Source: Noviherbaspirillum galbum
GTDB lineage: Bacteria > Pseudomonadota > Gammaproteobacteria > Burkholderiales > Burkholderiaceae_D
DNA length: 47,833 nucleotides
Assembly (NCBI RefSeq): GCF_010974945.1
Contig: NZ_JAAIVB010000025.1
Coordinates: 1 to 47,833, forward strand
Reading direction: 5' to 3'
Made by a program: the position numbers and the translations under genes. Positions 25,946 to 34,484 of the stretch are shown in pieces (positions within the stretch are counted from its first letter, which is position 1; each line of letters opens with the position of its first letter). The notes beneath the pieces are model-generated. The model saw nothing but the letters and a program-made list of their open reading frames with translations. It did not search any database and was not told where the DNA came from.

Positions 25946-27031
25946 CTACGGCCGTCCCGTCACGCGCTGCACCATCCCGTAGAGCACCGACATCTGCGCG
26001 CCGCTCTTCAGCGCATAGTTGGGATCGACCTGGTTCGAGTAGCCCCACCAGTCATAGCAGCCGTTCGGGTTGGTCGGTCCCGGCGCGGACGATGCGATGG
26101 TATCCGGATAGACGACCACGAGGTTGTTGGTGTCGGCCCATTCATTGATGCCGGCCTCGGTCATCCAGCGGTTGCCGATGAGTCCCGTGTACTGCTTGCA
26201 GCCATGCAGCGCGAGCACCATGCCGCAAGTCTTTCCTTGCGCGCAGGATTTCGGCACGAAGACGTTGCCCGTGGAATTCAGCGATACGTTGGTCCCGGCG
26301 CCGAATTCGGTCTGGTCGAAGGTCGACAGCGTGCCTTGCAGCTTGCCATTGTTGCGCGGGTTCAGTCGTCCCAGGAAAAGCTTGAGCCAGGTCTGCACGG
26401 AATCGTAGGGCGCGCCATTGAGGGAGCATTTCACCATGTAGGGGCTGCCCGCGGTTCCGCAGTCGAGTTCGCCGTCCGGAGATTCCCAGCCGTGCGCGGC
26501 GGGAAAGCCATTATCGAACACCACGCTTGCGCCGTAGTGCAGGTACTCCGCATTGAGGTCGGCCATCTCGCGCGGATTGACGGTGGCATCCTTGGTGCCG
26601 GACCACAGGTAAACCGGCTTGCCGCTGAGGTTTACCGAAGAGTCGATCGTTCCCAGGGAAGACTGGGTGTCCAGGTAAGCGATCGACTCGGCAAGCATGC
26701 TGTTGTACGAGGCTTCATTCGTGGGCAGGGTCTGGCCGCCGCAGTTGGCGAGCGCAGTCGCGGCGCCGCCGGTGCCCGCGCACCAGTAGACGCCGCCCGC
26801 ATAGATGGCCGCACCCTTGAAGGTCGCGGAATGGGCCACGTGCATCTGCACCGCGGTGAAGCCGCCGGAGGAAATGCCTGCGACGAACACCTTCGCCGGG
26901 TCGATCTGGTAGCGCTGGAGCTTGGCGATGGGCGGCGCGGCCGCCGTCGTCTGTGCGCCGGCCCCGGCGGTCATGACCAGTCCGATGGCGAACATGGCGG
27001 GCCATGCCCGCCGAACGTCAAGCTTCTTCAT
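25946..27031 (-). CDS. Extracellular PHB depolymerase-like esterase, type II arrangement
   Basis: This 361-aa secreted esterase is likely to cleave poly(3-hydroxybutyrate) or related esters. After a signal peptide (about residues 1-27) the lipase box GISSGG comes first (near residue 54), then an acid residue in GTKDATVNP, a histidine in FPAAHGWESP, and only then the oxyanion histidine region LALHGCKQ (near residue 280). This order is the permuted type II catalytic domain known from some PHB depolymerases, not the usual type I order. Several cysteine pairs suggest disulfides. No linker or substrate-binding domain follows, so it may act on soluble oligomers. The ATG at 27031 has GAGGAG upstream; the earlier start at 27169 is unsupported. 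Confidence 0.87.
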   Translation of the reverse strand: MKKLDVRRAWPAMFAIGLVMTAGAGAQTTAAAPPIAKLQRYQIDPAKVFVAGISSGGFTAVQMHVAHSATFKGAAIYAGGVYWCAGTGGAATALANCGGQTLPTNEASYNSMLAESIAYLDTQSSLGTIDSSVNLSGKPVYLWSGTKDATVNPREMADLNAEYLHYGASVVFDNGFPAAHGWESPDGELDCGTAGSPYMVKCSLNGAPYDSVQTWLKLFLGRLNPRNNGKLQGTLSTFDQTEFGAGTNVSLNSTGNVFVPKSCAQGKTCGMVLALHGCKQYTGLIGNRWMTEAGINEWADTNNLVVVYPDTIASSAPGPTNPNGCYDWWGYSNQVDPNYALKSGAQMSVLYGMVQRVTGRP

Positions 27032-27252
27032 GATGGACGTCTCCTCTTTGTTTTCCGAAAAGTAAGCCTGCTTCGGCACCCGCTGGTTGATCTGCCGCAG
27101 AATTGTTTCCGATAAGATGGAAAGCGGCTGCTCAGGACGCGTGCGAAACCGAATGTTGTTGAGACTCACCTTTTTCTTCCGCGTTCATCCGCGGGCCGGT
27201 TCGGGAGAGAGTTGATGCGCTGCCCATCAGAGGATGAAGCCGGCCAGGCAGA

Positions 27253-27627
27253 TCAAGGCTGCCCGGCATCCTTCTCGTCATCGTCGATGCGAAGCTGCCG
27301 GTCATCCCTTCCCCGGCGGGCCAGGCGGGATTTGCGGTCCACCATGCGCATGGCGCGATAGGCGGCGCGCTTGACCGCATTGTCGATCGCCCCGTACATG
27401 TTTTCCTGCACTTCCCGGATCACGACTTCGGGCTGGCCAGGCAACTCCACGCTGATCTGGCAAGCCTTGTCGCGCCCGCCGCGCGGACCATTCAAATCGC
27501 GCAGGCGAACGATAATGCGACCGACCCGATGCTGCGTACGGGCAAAGGCGCTGCGCAGGCGCCGCAAGACATGCTCTTGCAGAGAGGGCGAAAGCGAGAA
27601 TTCCTTTGCAACCATTTGCACGTTCAT
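27253..27627 (-). CDS. Ribosome hibernation-promoting factor / RaiA-like protein
   Basis: This 124-aa protein matches the HPF/RaiA (YfiA) family, which binds the 30S decoding centre during stress or stationary phase. The family pattern is seen in the N-terminal SLSPSLQEHVLRRLRSAF, the central strand RIIVRLRDLNGPRGGRDKACQISVELPG and the helix MYGAIDNAVKRAAYRAMRMVDRK. The short charged C-terminal tail shows it is not the long HPF form with a dimerisation domain. The ATG at 27627 follows AGGAGAAG. Upstream on the same strand lie an inverted repeat (27684-27699) and a strong terminator (27769-27800), hinting at regulated read-through or a separate small RNA. Confidence 0.85.
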   Translation of the reverse strand: MNVQMVAKEFSLSPSLQEHVLRRLRSAFARTQHRVGRIIVRLRDLNGPRGGRDKACQISVELPGQPEVVIREVQENMYGAIDNAVKRAAYRAMRMVDRKSRLARRGRDDRQLRIDDDEKDAGQP

Positions 27628-27683
27628 GAGCTTCTCCTGGATGAGATAGGGGAGCACCCAGTATCGACGGACTCACGCTTCAT

Positions 27684-27699
27684 TCAAACAGAGGTTTGA
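27684..27699 (-). promoter_or_regulatory. Inverted repeat in front of the HPF-like gene
   Basis: TCAAAC and GTTTGA form perfect 6-bp arms around 4 bases, 57 bp before the HPF-like start codon. It could be a regulator site. It does not match the FNR or LexA consensus and its ligand is unknown. Confidence 0.3.
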
Positions 27700-27768
27700 T
27701 GGACACTTACTTCGAAAAACCGGAACGATCGACCATGCATTCCAGCTCGCGGCAAAGGCTGCATGCAT

Positions 27769-27800
27769 AAAAAAATGCCCCGGCCAATCTGGCCGGGGCA
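27769..27800 (-). terminator. Strong minus-strand terminator with no gene upstream
   Basis: A perfect 10-bp G+C stem (27776-27785 with 27791-27800) with a 5-nt loop is followed on the minus strand by seven T residues. It is a textbook intrinsic terminator, but no minus-strand open frame precedes it for several hundred bases; the next gene on that side, tamA, is on the plus strand. It therefore ends a small RNA or acts as an attenuator before the HPF-like gene. Confidence 0.85.
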
Positions 27801-27930
27801 AGCTCATGCCTTGAACATGAATGTCTTCCGAGAAGGAACGCTATCCTGGCACCGGCTTCCAGTCATTCATACATCGCCCGGCCGCACAAGACATCTTTAA
27901 TCTACACCCCGACACTTAAGCAGGTCTTAA
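27769..27930 (-). ncRNA. Candidate small RNA or regulatory leader
   Basis: The existence of an RNA is inferred from the orphan terminator at its 3' end. The 5' end is a guess: a TAGATT element near 27898-27903 could be a -10, but no good -35 at proper spacing was found. The candidate transcript contains a short TTCC/GGAA hairpin and two CATG repeats just before the terminator. It resembles no RNA family I recognise. Confidence 0.35.
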
Positions 27931-28215
27931 ACGCGACGCCTGGAACCCCGGGTCATGCGCAAGGAAACGTCATCCTCAATGGCATCGGGGATGCCGCATC
28001 ACAAGTAGCGCATCCGCAAGCATTACCTTTTTACACTTATTTTCTTTTTTGCTTAGGCAAAGCTTAAGCTTCCTGCCTTTTCCTCCGGGATGTCGGGCAG
28101 GCATGGTCCGTGCAACGCGAACGGTATTTCATCCTGTCATCGATACAAGCAATTCTGGAACCAAGTGCGCCATCCAGCCTTTCGCTTCCCTTCCGCATGC
28201 CGGCGTTCCCGCCGC

Positions 28216-29970
28216 ATGAACCGGCTTCTTGCCGGCATGATCGCCTGCATGTTCGCGACCTGCGCCCATGCGCGCTATGCCGTGGAACTGGACGCCCCCA
28301 GGTCGGTGCGCAAGCTGCTCCAGGAGAACCTTGACCTGATGCGTTACCAGGACCGCGACGACCTCAACGCGGACCAGCTTGATTACCTGCTGGCAACCAC
28401 GGAAGAACAGGTCAGGAAGCTCACATCGACGATCGGCTTCTTCGCGCCGAAGACGCGGCTCGACGTCGACCGCGCCGGAGCAACGCCGCGAATACGCATA
28501 GGCGTCGACCCCGGCAAGCAGACCAGGGTGGCGAACCTGGACATCGGCATCAAGGGCGACGTCGTGTCCGCGCATCCGGAGCAGGCCGCGGAAGTGCGCA
28601 CCCGCTGGCAGGAAGAAAGGGGAAAGCCCTTCACCCAGGAAGGCTGGGAATCGGCCAAGCAGGAAGGACTCGCCCGGCTGCAGAGCCGGCGCTACGCGGC
28701 GGCTTCCATCACGAACAGCGAAGCGCGCGCCTACCCGGACCTCGGAGAAGCCGACCTGCAGGCGGATTACGATAGCGGCCCTGCGTTTCACCTGGGCGGC
28801 ATCAGCGTGTCCGGCCTGCGACGCTATCCGGAGGGCATCATCCGCAACGTGAATCCGCTTGAGCCGGGCGAGGAGTACAGCGCCGGCAGGCTGGTGGAAC
28901 TGCAGCGCCAGATCCAGCGGCTTCCCTATTTCAGCAATGCGGAAGTCAGCCTCGAACGCGATCCGGCGAAGGCGGCAGCGGCGCCGGTCAACGTGCGCAT
29001 CAGCGAATACCCCGAGCACCGCGTGCGCGCCGGCTTCGGCTATGGCACCGACACCGGAGCCCATCTCGAAGGCCGCTACTCGTACAACAATCTTTTCGGG
29101 CGCGCCTGGGTGTTCGACAGCCAGGTCCGCATCGAACAGCGGCGCCAGACCATGGCCGCGGAAGTGTCCATGCCGCCTTCGCCCGGCGCCTGGGTCAATT
29201 CGGCGCGCGTGTCCGCGGAGCGCACCACGCTGGAGGGCGTGGACCTGCGGACGCGGCGCGCCGGCCTGCGCCGCGCGCGCAGCAGCGACAAGCGCGACTT
29301 CGCCTATACCCTCGACTACTACAGCGACCAGCTGTCGCAGGAAAGCGGCGCTGTGCTGCCGGAGGGCACGGTGGTGCTGCCGGGCACCCACCAGGCCGTC
29401 GTTGCCGGCCTGGCGATGACGCGCCGGCAGGTCGATGATCCGCGCTATCCGCGGCGCGGGTACATCGCATCGGTCGAGGCAGGCGTGGCGATCAAGGGCC
29501 TGCTGACCGACCAGACCTTCGCACGCGTCTACGGCCAGGCGCGGCAATATTTTCCGGTCGGACGCACCGATGCCGTCATCGTGCGCGGCGAGCTTGGCGC
29601 CGTCATTTCCAGCCAGGGCAATGCCGCCATTCCGGCGTCGCTGCTGTTCCGCACGGGCGGCACCGAGTCGGTGCGCGGCTACCGCTTCCAGAGCATCGGC
29701 AACACGCAGGGCGGCGTGGTATATCCCACCCGCTACGTCGCGAGCGGCGGCGCGGAATACCAGCACTGGTTCACCGCGCAATGGGGCGCGGCGGCGTTCT
29801 ACGACGTCGGGACGGCAACCGACCAGTGGAGCGGCAAGCGCTTCTTCCATGGCGTGGGCGCAGGCGCGCGCTGGCGCAGTCCCGTCGGCGTGATCAACGC
29901 GGACCTAGCCTACGGCTTGCAGGAGGGCGGCGGCATCCGGCCGCACCTGTCGCTGGGCATCGTGTTCTGA
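28216..29970 (+). CDS. tamA: TamA-like Omp85 outer-membrane assembly protein
   Basis: TamA is the outer-membrane barrel of the translocation and assembly module, working with TamB. This 584-aa protein has a signal peptide (about residues 1-20, ending AHA), POTRA-like repeats (about 25-270, including FHLGGISVSGLRRYPEGII) and a C-terminal 16-strand barrel. The diagnostic Omp85 loop motif GGTESVRGYRFQSIG lies near residue 485 and the chain ends in a strand terminating with phenylalanine (LSLGIVF). The ATG at 28216 begins the signal peptide but has no clear ribosome site; the longer frame from 28090 lacks one too. tamB follows after 8 bp. Confidence 0.92.
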   Translation: MNRLLAGMIACMFATCAHARYAVELDAPRSVRKLLQENLDLMRYQDRDDLNADQLDYLLATTEEQVRKLTSTIGFFAPKTRLDVDRAGATPRIRIGVDPGKQTRVANLDIGIKGDVVSAHPEQAAEVRTRWQEERGKPFTQEGWESAKQEGLARLQSRRYAAASITNSEARAYPDLGEADLQADYDSGPAFHLGGISVSGLRRYPEGIIRNVNPLEPGEEYSAGRLVELQRQIQRLPYFSNAEVSLERDPAKAAAAPVNVRISEYPEHRVRAGFGYGTDTGAHLEGRYSYNNLFGRAWVFDSQVRIEQRRQTMAAEVSMPPSPGAWVNSARVSAERTTLEGVDLRTRRAGLRRARSSDKRDFAYTLDYYSDQLSQESGAVLPEGTVVLPGTHQAVVAGLAMTRRQVDDPRYPRRGYIASVEAGVAIKGLLTDQTFARVYGQARQYFPVGRTDAVIVRGELGAVISSQGNAAIPASLLFRTGGTESVRGYRFQSIGNTQGGVVYPTRYVASGGAEYQHWFTAQWGAAAFYDVGTATDQWSGKRFFHGVGAGARWRSPVGVINADLAYGLQEGGGIRPHLSLGIVF

Positions 29971-29978
29971 GGCACGGC

Positions 29979-32900
29979 ATGGGCAAACCCGCGCGCCGCC
30001 ATCCCCTGCTCAAGGCAACCCTGCTGGTCCTGATCGCGTTGCCGCTGCTGCTGGCCTTGCTGGCCTGGTCCGCGCTGCACAGCGAGGCGGGCGGCCGCAT
30101 CCTGCTGCGCACGGCGCGGCAGGTGCTGCCGGGCCATCTCGAGGCGACGATCGCGGGCGGCACCGTCGCCGATGGCCTGGCCTTGCGCGACGTGGTGTGG
30201 CGCGACGCCGCGCGCGAGATACGCATCGACCGCCTGGACGGGCGCTGGCATGCGGACCTGACCGCCTCGCCGCCGGCGCTTCGCATCTCGACGCTGGACG
30301 TCGGCCGCCTGCAGCTCACGCTTCTGCCGCAGCCGGACAAGCCCCCGTCCCTGCCCGACAGCCTGCGCCTGCCCGCGCAGCTGCAAGCATCGAGCATCCG
30401 CATCGGCGAACTCGACATCCGCAAGGACAAGACCGACATCAGCATCAAGGACATCCGCCTCGCGCTCGCTTCCGACGGCAACAGCCACCGCATCGATCTT
30501 GCGCACGCATCCACGCCATACGGCGTCGCGAGCGCGGCCTTGACGCTCGGCGGGCAGCGGCCCTTTCCGGTGGACGGCAAGCTTGCCCTCGACGCCGCCC
30601 TGGCCGAGCATCGCTACCGGCTGGACGGCCTGCTTTCCGGCGACCTGAGCGCGCTGGGGGTGCAGCTGGACGCCAACGGCGACGGCCTGCAGGGCCGCGC
30701 GCGCATCACGGCCACGCCCTTCGACGCGGTGCCTTTCAAGGAGGCGCATGTCGACCTGCAGCGCCTCGATCCGCGCGTGGCGCTGCCTTCCCTGCCGCCG
30801 GCCGCGCTGTCGGCGAAGGCGGACCTGCGCCCCCGGCAAGGCACTGCGGGACTCGAGGTTGCCGGCCCGGTCTCGGTCAGCAATGCCAGCCCCGGTCCAT
30901 GGGATGAGCCCGCCTTGCCGTTCGCGAGCGTGTCGGGCGACCTGACCTTGCGCGCGGACGGCCAGTCGCTGGAGGCGATGCGCATCGCCCTGCCCGGCGG
31001 CGGCGCCCTGGCCGGCACCGCCCGCTTGAGCCAGGGCCGCGCAACGCTCGAGGCGCGGGCGGAAAACGTCGATCCGCATGCGCTGCACACCAAGCTCAAG
31101 CCGGAATCGCTGTCCGGGCCGATCACCGCGAGTTCCGAGGGCAAGGAACAGCAACTTGCCATGGCGCTGCAGGGGAAGGCGCTCGAACTCGATGCCCGGG
31201 CCCGGGCGACGCCGCAATCCATCACGCTCGACCAGGGAGAGCTCAGGGTCGGCAAGGGCCGCCTCGTCCTCACGGGCAACATGGCGCGCGACGGCTCGAG
31301 CGAGGTCGCGGCCCACGGCGCGCTTCACGACTTCAATCCCGCCGCCCTGCTTTCCGTGCGCGGCAAGGCGACCCAGGCCAGCATCAACGCCACCTTCGAT
31401 GCCGCCGGCAAGCTCGAGCCGGACTTGTCGGCACGGCTGCGCTTCGCCGTCGGCGAGAGCAGCTATGCGGGCTTGCCCATGACGGGACAGGGCACGCTCG
31501 AGATCGACGGCAAGACGATCGGGCCGAGCGATGCCCGCCTGCTGGTGGCCGGCAACAGCATCGCCCTGAAGGGCGCATTCGGGCGTCCCGGCGACGTTCT
31601 TTCCTTCAACCTCGATGCGCCCGCGCTGGGACGGCTGGGCTACGGCCTGTCGGGCGCCGCGCGGGCGAACGGCACGGTCTCCGGCACGCTGGAGCGGCCT
31701 TCCGTGGCCGCCTCGGCAAGCGCGGCGGGCCTCGGCTGGCAGGCATGGCGCGTGGCGAACCTCGACGTCGTGGCGAACACCCAGGGCGTGCCCGGCCGCG
31801 ACCCCGCCGCGCGGGTCCGCGCCAGCGTGGAAGCGAAGAACCTGGTGGGGCCGCCCGGCCGCCTCGATACCCTGCACGCCGACGTCAACGGCACCTATGC
31901 CCGCCACGAGGCAAGCATGGCGGCGCAGGGCCGGCTGCGCGGACAGGCGCTGGATCTGCGCGCCCGGGCGCAAGGGCGGCTGGAAGAACGCTCCCCGGGA
32001 TATGCCTGGTCCGGCATCGTGCAATCGCTGGAGAGCCGCGGCACACCCCGGGTCGTGCTGGATGAACCGGTGGCCTTGCAGGCGGCATCGGGCCGGATTT
32101 CGCTGGGAAAGACGAGCCTGACGGTGCAGCGGGCCGGCATCGCTCTCGACCACCTGCGCTATGGCGACGACGGGCTCAGCACCGCAGGCCGCCTTTCTTC
32201 GCTCGCGGTGGCGGACCTGCTCGCCTTGCAGCGGCAGTTCACCGGCGAAACGCCGCCGGTGGCCACCGACCTGGTGCTGGACGGCTCCTGGGACGTCACG
32301 CTCGGCAGCACCGCATCGGGCCGCTTCGAACTGCGCAGGCGCGGCGGCGACGTACGCCTGCGCGAAGGCCCGCAGGCGGTGGCGCTGGGCTTGCAGGAAC
32401 TGGCGCTGCAGGGCGTGCTGGCGGGCCGGGAAGCGCGGGTCGATACCCGGCTCGCGGCAAGCCGCATCGGGCGCGCCGAGGGAAGCGCCCGCATCGGTCT
32501 GCTTGGCGGCGCCGGCCAGCGCATGGTGATGCCGGGCGCGGATTCGGCGGTGTCCGCCAGCGTCGGCATCGACCTGCCGCGCCTGCAGCAGATCGCCTCG
32601 CTTGCCGGTCCGCGCATCGGCATCGACGGCGGCCTGCAGGGACGGTTCTCGGTCGGCGGAACGCTATCCTCGCCGGTGCTGGCCGGCGACGTCACGGGCG
32701 ACGGCCTCGCCTTCACCCTGTACGACCAGGGCATACGGCTGAGCGACGGCGTCGTGCGCATCCACGTGGCGGACAACATCGCGGAACTGCGCCAGGTGGA
32801 ATTCCGCGGAGGCGAGGGCACCCTGCGCGCGGTCGGCCGCATTCCGCTGGATGCCGCCCACCCGACGGTGCAGGCGAACATCATCGCCGACCGCCTGCAA

Positions 32901-33914
32901 TTGCTCGCCAATCCTTCCGGCAACCTGACCGTGTCGGGGCGCGCGGCGGCCGCGAACACCAATGGGCAACTCGACATCACCGGCCGCTTTACCGTGGACC
33001 GCGCGCTGTTCACGCAACCCCAGCATGCCGCGCCCTCGCTGGGCGATGACGTCGTGGTCATCCGCGGCGACCGGCGCGCGGCAACGCCCGCGCAGACGGC
33101 CGGGCCCGCGTCCGACAAGACGCAGCCGGCGCGCGCGGGCGCCTTTTCCCCGCACGTGAACGTCGAGATCGACCTCGGCGAGCATTTCCGCTTCCAGGGC
33201 TCGGGTGCCGACCTGCGGCTGGCGGGCCTGCTGCGCGTCACGAGCGCGCCCCGCGAGACGCCGCAGGCGAGCGGCACGGTACGCGTGTTCGACGGCACCT
33301 TCGAGGCATTCGGCACGAAGCTGGCGATCGAGCGCGGCGTGCTCAACTTCAACGGACCGGCGACCAACCCCGGCCTGCATATCGTTGCCATGCGGCGCGA
33401 ACAGGAAGTGGCCGCCGGGGTCGACATCACCGGCACCGTCAGGCAACCCATCGTGAAGCTCATCTCGGAACCGCAGCTCGCGGACGAGGAAGTGCTGTCG
33501 TGGCTGGTGTTCGGCCATGGCACCGGCTCGGGCAGCGGCAGCGAACTCGGCGCGCAGGCGGCGGCCAGGGGCGCGGCGCTCGGCTTGCTCAACTCCTTCG
33601 GCGGAAAACGCCTCGCCAAGGGATTCGGCCTCGACAAGCTCAGCGTCGGCACGAGCGATTTCGGCTCGGGTTCGCAGCAGGTGATCGCCTTGGGCAAGGA
33701 AATCTCCGACCGCCTCTACGTCGGCTACGAGCAAAGCCTGGCAGGCGCCTCGGGCTTGCTCAAGCTGACCTACGAGCTGTCCCGCAACTGGTCGGTGGTG
33801 CTGCGCGGCGGGGCGATCGCGGGAATCGACCTTTTCTTCAACCGGCGCTTCGATACCCGCAACCGCCAGGAAACATCTGGCAAGCTCGCAAGCCAGGAAG
33901 GCACGCCGCCCTGA
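29979..33914 (+). CDS. tamB: TamB-like inner-membrane bridge protein
   Basis: TamB is an AsmA-like protein that spans the periplasm from an N-terminal membrane anchor to TamA and helps assemble outer-membrane proteins or move phospholipids. This 1311-aa product has one N-terminal helix (about residues 10-35), a long region of repeated beta strands, and a C-terminal TamB (DUF490) domain of about 330 residues including the VNVEIDLGEHFRFQGSG and DEEVLSWLVFGHG segments. The gene start at 29979 has GAGG upstream and follows tamA by 8 bp, so the pair is an operon. The length is normal for the family. The frame upstream of 29979 overlaps tamA and is not coding. Confidence 0.94.
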   Translation: MGKPARRHPLLKATLLVLIALPLLLALLAWSALHSEAGGRILLRTARQVLPGHLEATIAGGTVADGLALRDVVWRDAAREIRIDRLDGRWHADLTASPPALRISTLDVGRLQLTLLPQPDKPPSLPDSLRLPAQLQASSIRIGELDIRKDKTDISIKDIRLALASDGNSHRIDLAHASTPYGVASAALTLGGQRPFPVDGKLALDAALAEHRYRLDGLLSGDLSALGVQLDANGDGLQGRARITATPFDAVPFKEAHVDLQRLDPRVALPSLPPAALSAKADLRPRQGTAGLEVAGPVSVSNASPGPWDEPALPFASVSGDLTLRADGQSLEAMRIALPGGGALAGTARLSQGRATLEARAENVDPHALHTKLKPESLSGPITASSEGKEQQLAMALQGKALELDARARATPQSITLDQGELRVGKGRLVLTGNMARDGSSEVAAHGALHDFNPAALLSVRGKATQASINATFDAAGKLEPDLSARLRFAVGESSYAGLPMTGQGTLEIDGKTIGPSDARLLVAGNSIALKGAFGRPGDVLSFNLDAPALGRLGYGLSGAARANGTVSGTLERPSVAASASAAGLGWQAWRVANLDVVANTQGVPGRDPAARVRASVEAKNLVGPPGRLDTLHADVNGTYARHEASMAAQGRLRGQALDLRARAQGRLEERSPGYAWSGIVQSLESRGTPRVVLDEPVALQAASGRISLGKTSLTVQRAGIALDHLRYGDDGLSTAGRLSSLAVADLLALQRQFTGETPPVATDLVLDGSWDVTLGSTASGRFELRRRGGDVRLREGPQAVALGLQELALQGVLAGREARVDTRLAASRIGRAEGSARIGLLGGAGQRMVMPGADSAVSASVGIDLPRLQQIASLAGPRIGIDGGLQGRFSVGGTLSSPVLAGDVTGDGLAFTLYDQGIRLSDGVVRIHVADNIAELRQVEFRGGEGTLRAVGRIPLDAAHPTVQANIIADRLQLLANPSGNLTVSGRAAAANTNGQLDITGRFTVDRALFTQPQHAAPSLGDDVVVIRGDRRAATPAQTAGPASDKTQPARAGAFSPHVNVEIDLGEHFRFQGSGADLRLAGLLRVTSAPRETPQASGTVRVFDGTFEAFGTKLAIERGVLNFNGPATNPGLHIVAMRREQEVAAGVDITGTVRQPIVKLISEPQLADEEVLSWLVFGHGTGSGSGSELGAQAAARGAALGLLNSFGGKRLAKGFGLDKLSVGTSDFGSGSQQVIALGKEISDRLYVGYEQSLAGASGLLKLTYELSRNWSVVLRGGAIAGIDLFFNRRFDTRNRQETSGKLASQEGTPP

Positions 33915-33925
33915 CCGGGCGGGGT

Positions 33926-34483
33926 TCACATCATGAAGGGCAGGGGCAGGCCGGCGGAGCTGTCTTCGGGCAGCTCGATGGCGTTGAGCAAGGCATGCAG
34001 GCCGGTGGTGAGCGCCTTGAGGTCGTCCGGCTGCATGCGCAGCAAGGCTTCCGGCAGGAGGCCCCGGGCCGGCTTGGGCGCGCGCCTGATCACCGCCTTT
34101 CCTTCCTTGGAAAGCAGTACCTTGACGATGCGCTGGTCGGAGGCGTCGCGCACCTTGTCGGCGAGGCCCTTCCTGACGATGGCATCCAGCAGGTTGCTCG
34201 CCGTGGTCTGGTGGATCGCCATGCGCTCGGCAAGCTCGCCCACGCGCAGGCCTGGCGCCTCGTGGAGTTCCTGCATCATCCACAACTGGGCGCCCGTGAC
34301 GCCGCATTGGCGTTCCACCCAGCTGGAATGGCGCTGGGCGGCGCGGATCAGCACGCGGAACATCTTCAGGGCGTCGATATCGAGCGCGTCCGCGCCGCCG
34401 GCATCGCCGACCTCGGTCGGGGCTGCAGCCTTGGTGGCGGCCCCGGCGGCTCCATCCGCTTCGTTGCGCTTCTTACCCTTCAT
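33926..34483 (-). CDS. MarR-family transcriptional regulator
   Basis: This 185-aa protein has a low-complexity alanine-rich N-terminus (about residues 1-35) and then a MarR winged helix: LWMMQELHEAPGLRVGELAERMAIHQTTASNLLDAIVRKGLADKVRDASDQR. MarR proteins respond to small aromatic or oxidant signals. The ATG at 34483 lies one base after the GH15 stop codon and uses an AGGA within the GH15 gene; an alternative ATG at 34492 overlaps that gene. The two are thus translationally coupled and the regulator may respond to, or control, the carbohydrate gene. It is convergent with tamB. Confidence 0.88.
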   Translation of the reverse strand: MKGKKRNEADGAAGAATKAAAPTEVGDAGGADALDIDALKMFRVLIRAAQRHSSWVERQCGVTGAQLWMMQELHEAPGLRVGELAERMAIHQTTASNLLDAIVRKGLADKVRDASDQRIVKVLLSKEGKAVIRRAPKPARGLLPEALLRMQPDDLKALTTGLHALLNAIELPEDSSAGLPLPFMM

Positions 34484-34484
34484 G

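Larger units (their letters stand above)
27628..28215. other. Long intergenic region between the HPF-like gene and tamA
   Basis: This region of about 590 bp has no convincing protein gene. It contains the inverted repeat 27684-27699, a minus-strand terminator (27769-27800), a possible small RNA or leader (about 27769-27930, minus), a small dyad (27981-27995) and a T-rich tract (28021-28052) followed by the palindrome AAGCTTAAGCTT. The promoter of tamA probably lies in the T-rich part. Confidence 0.55.
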
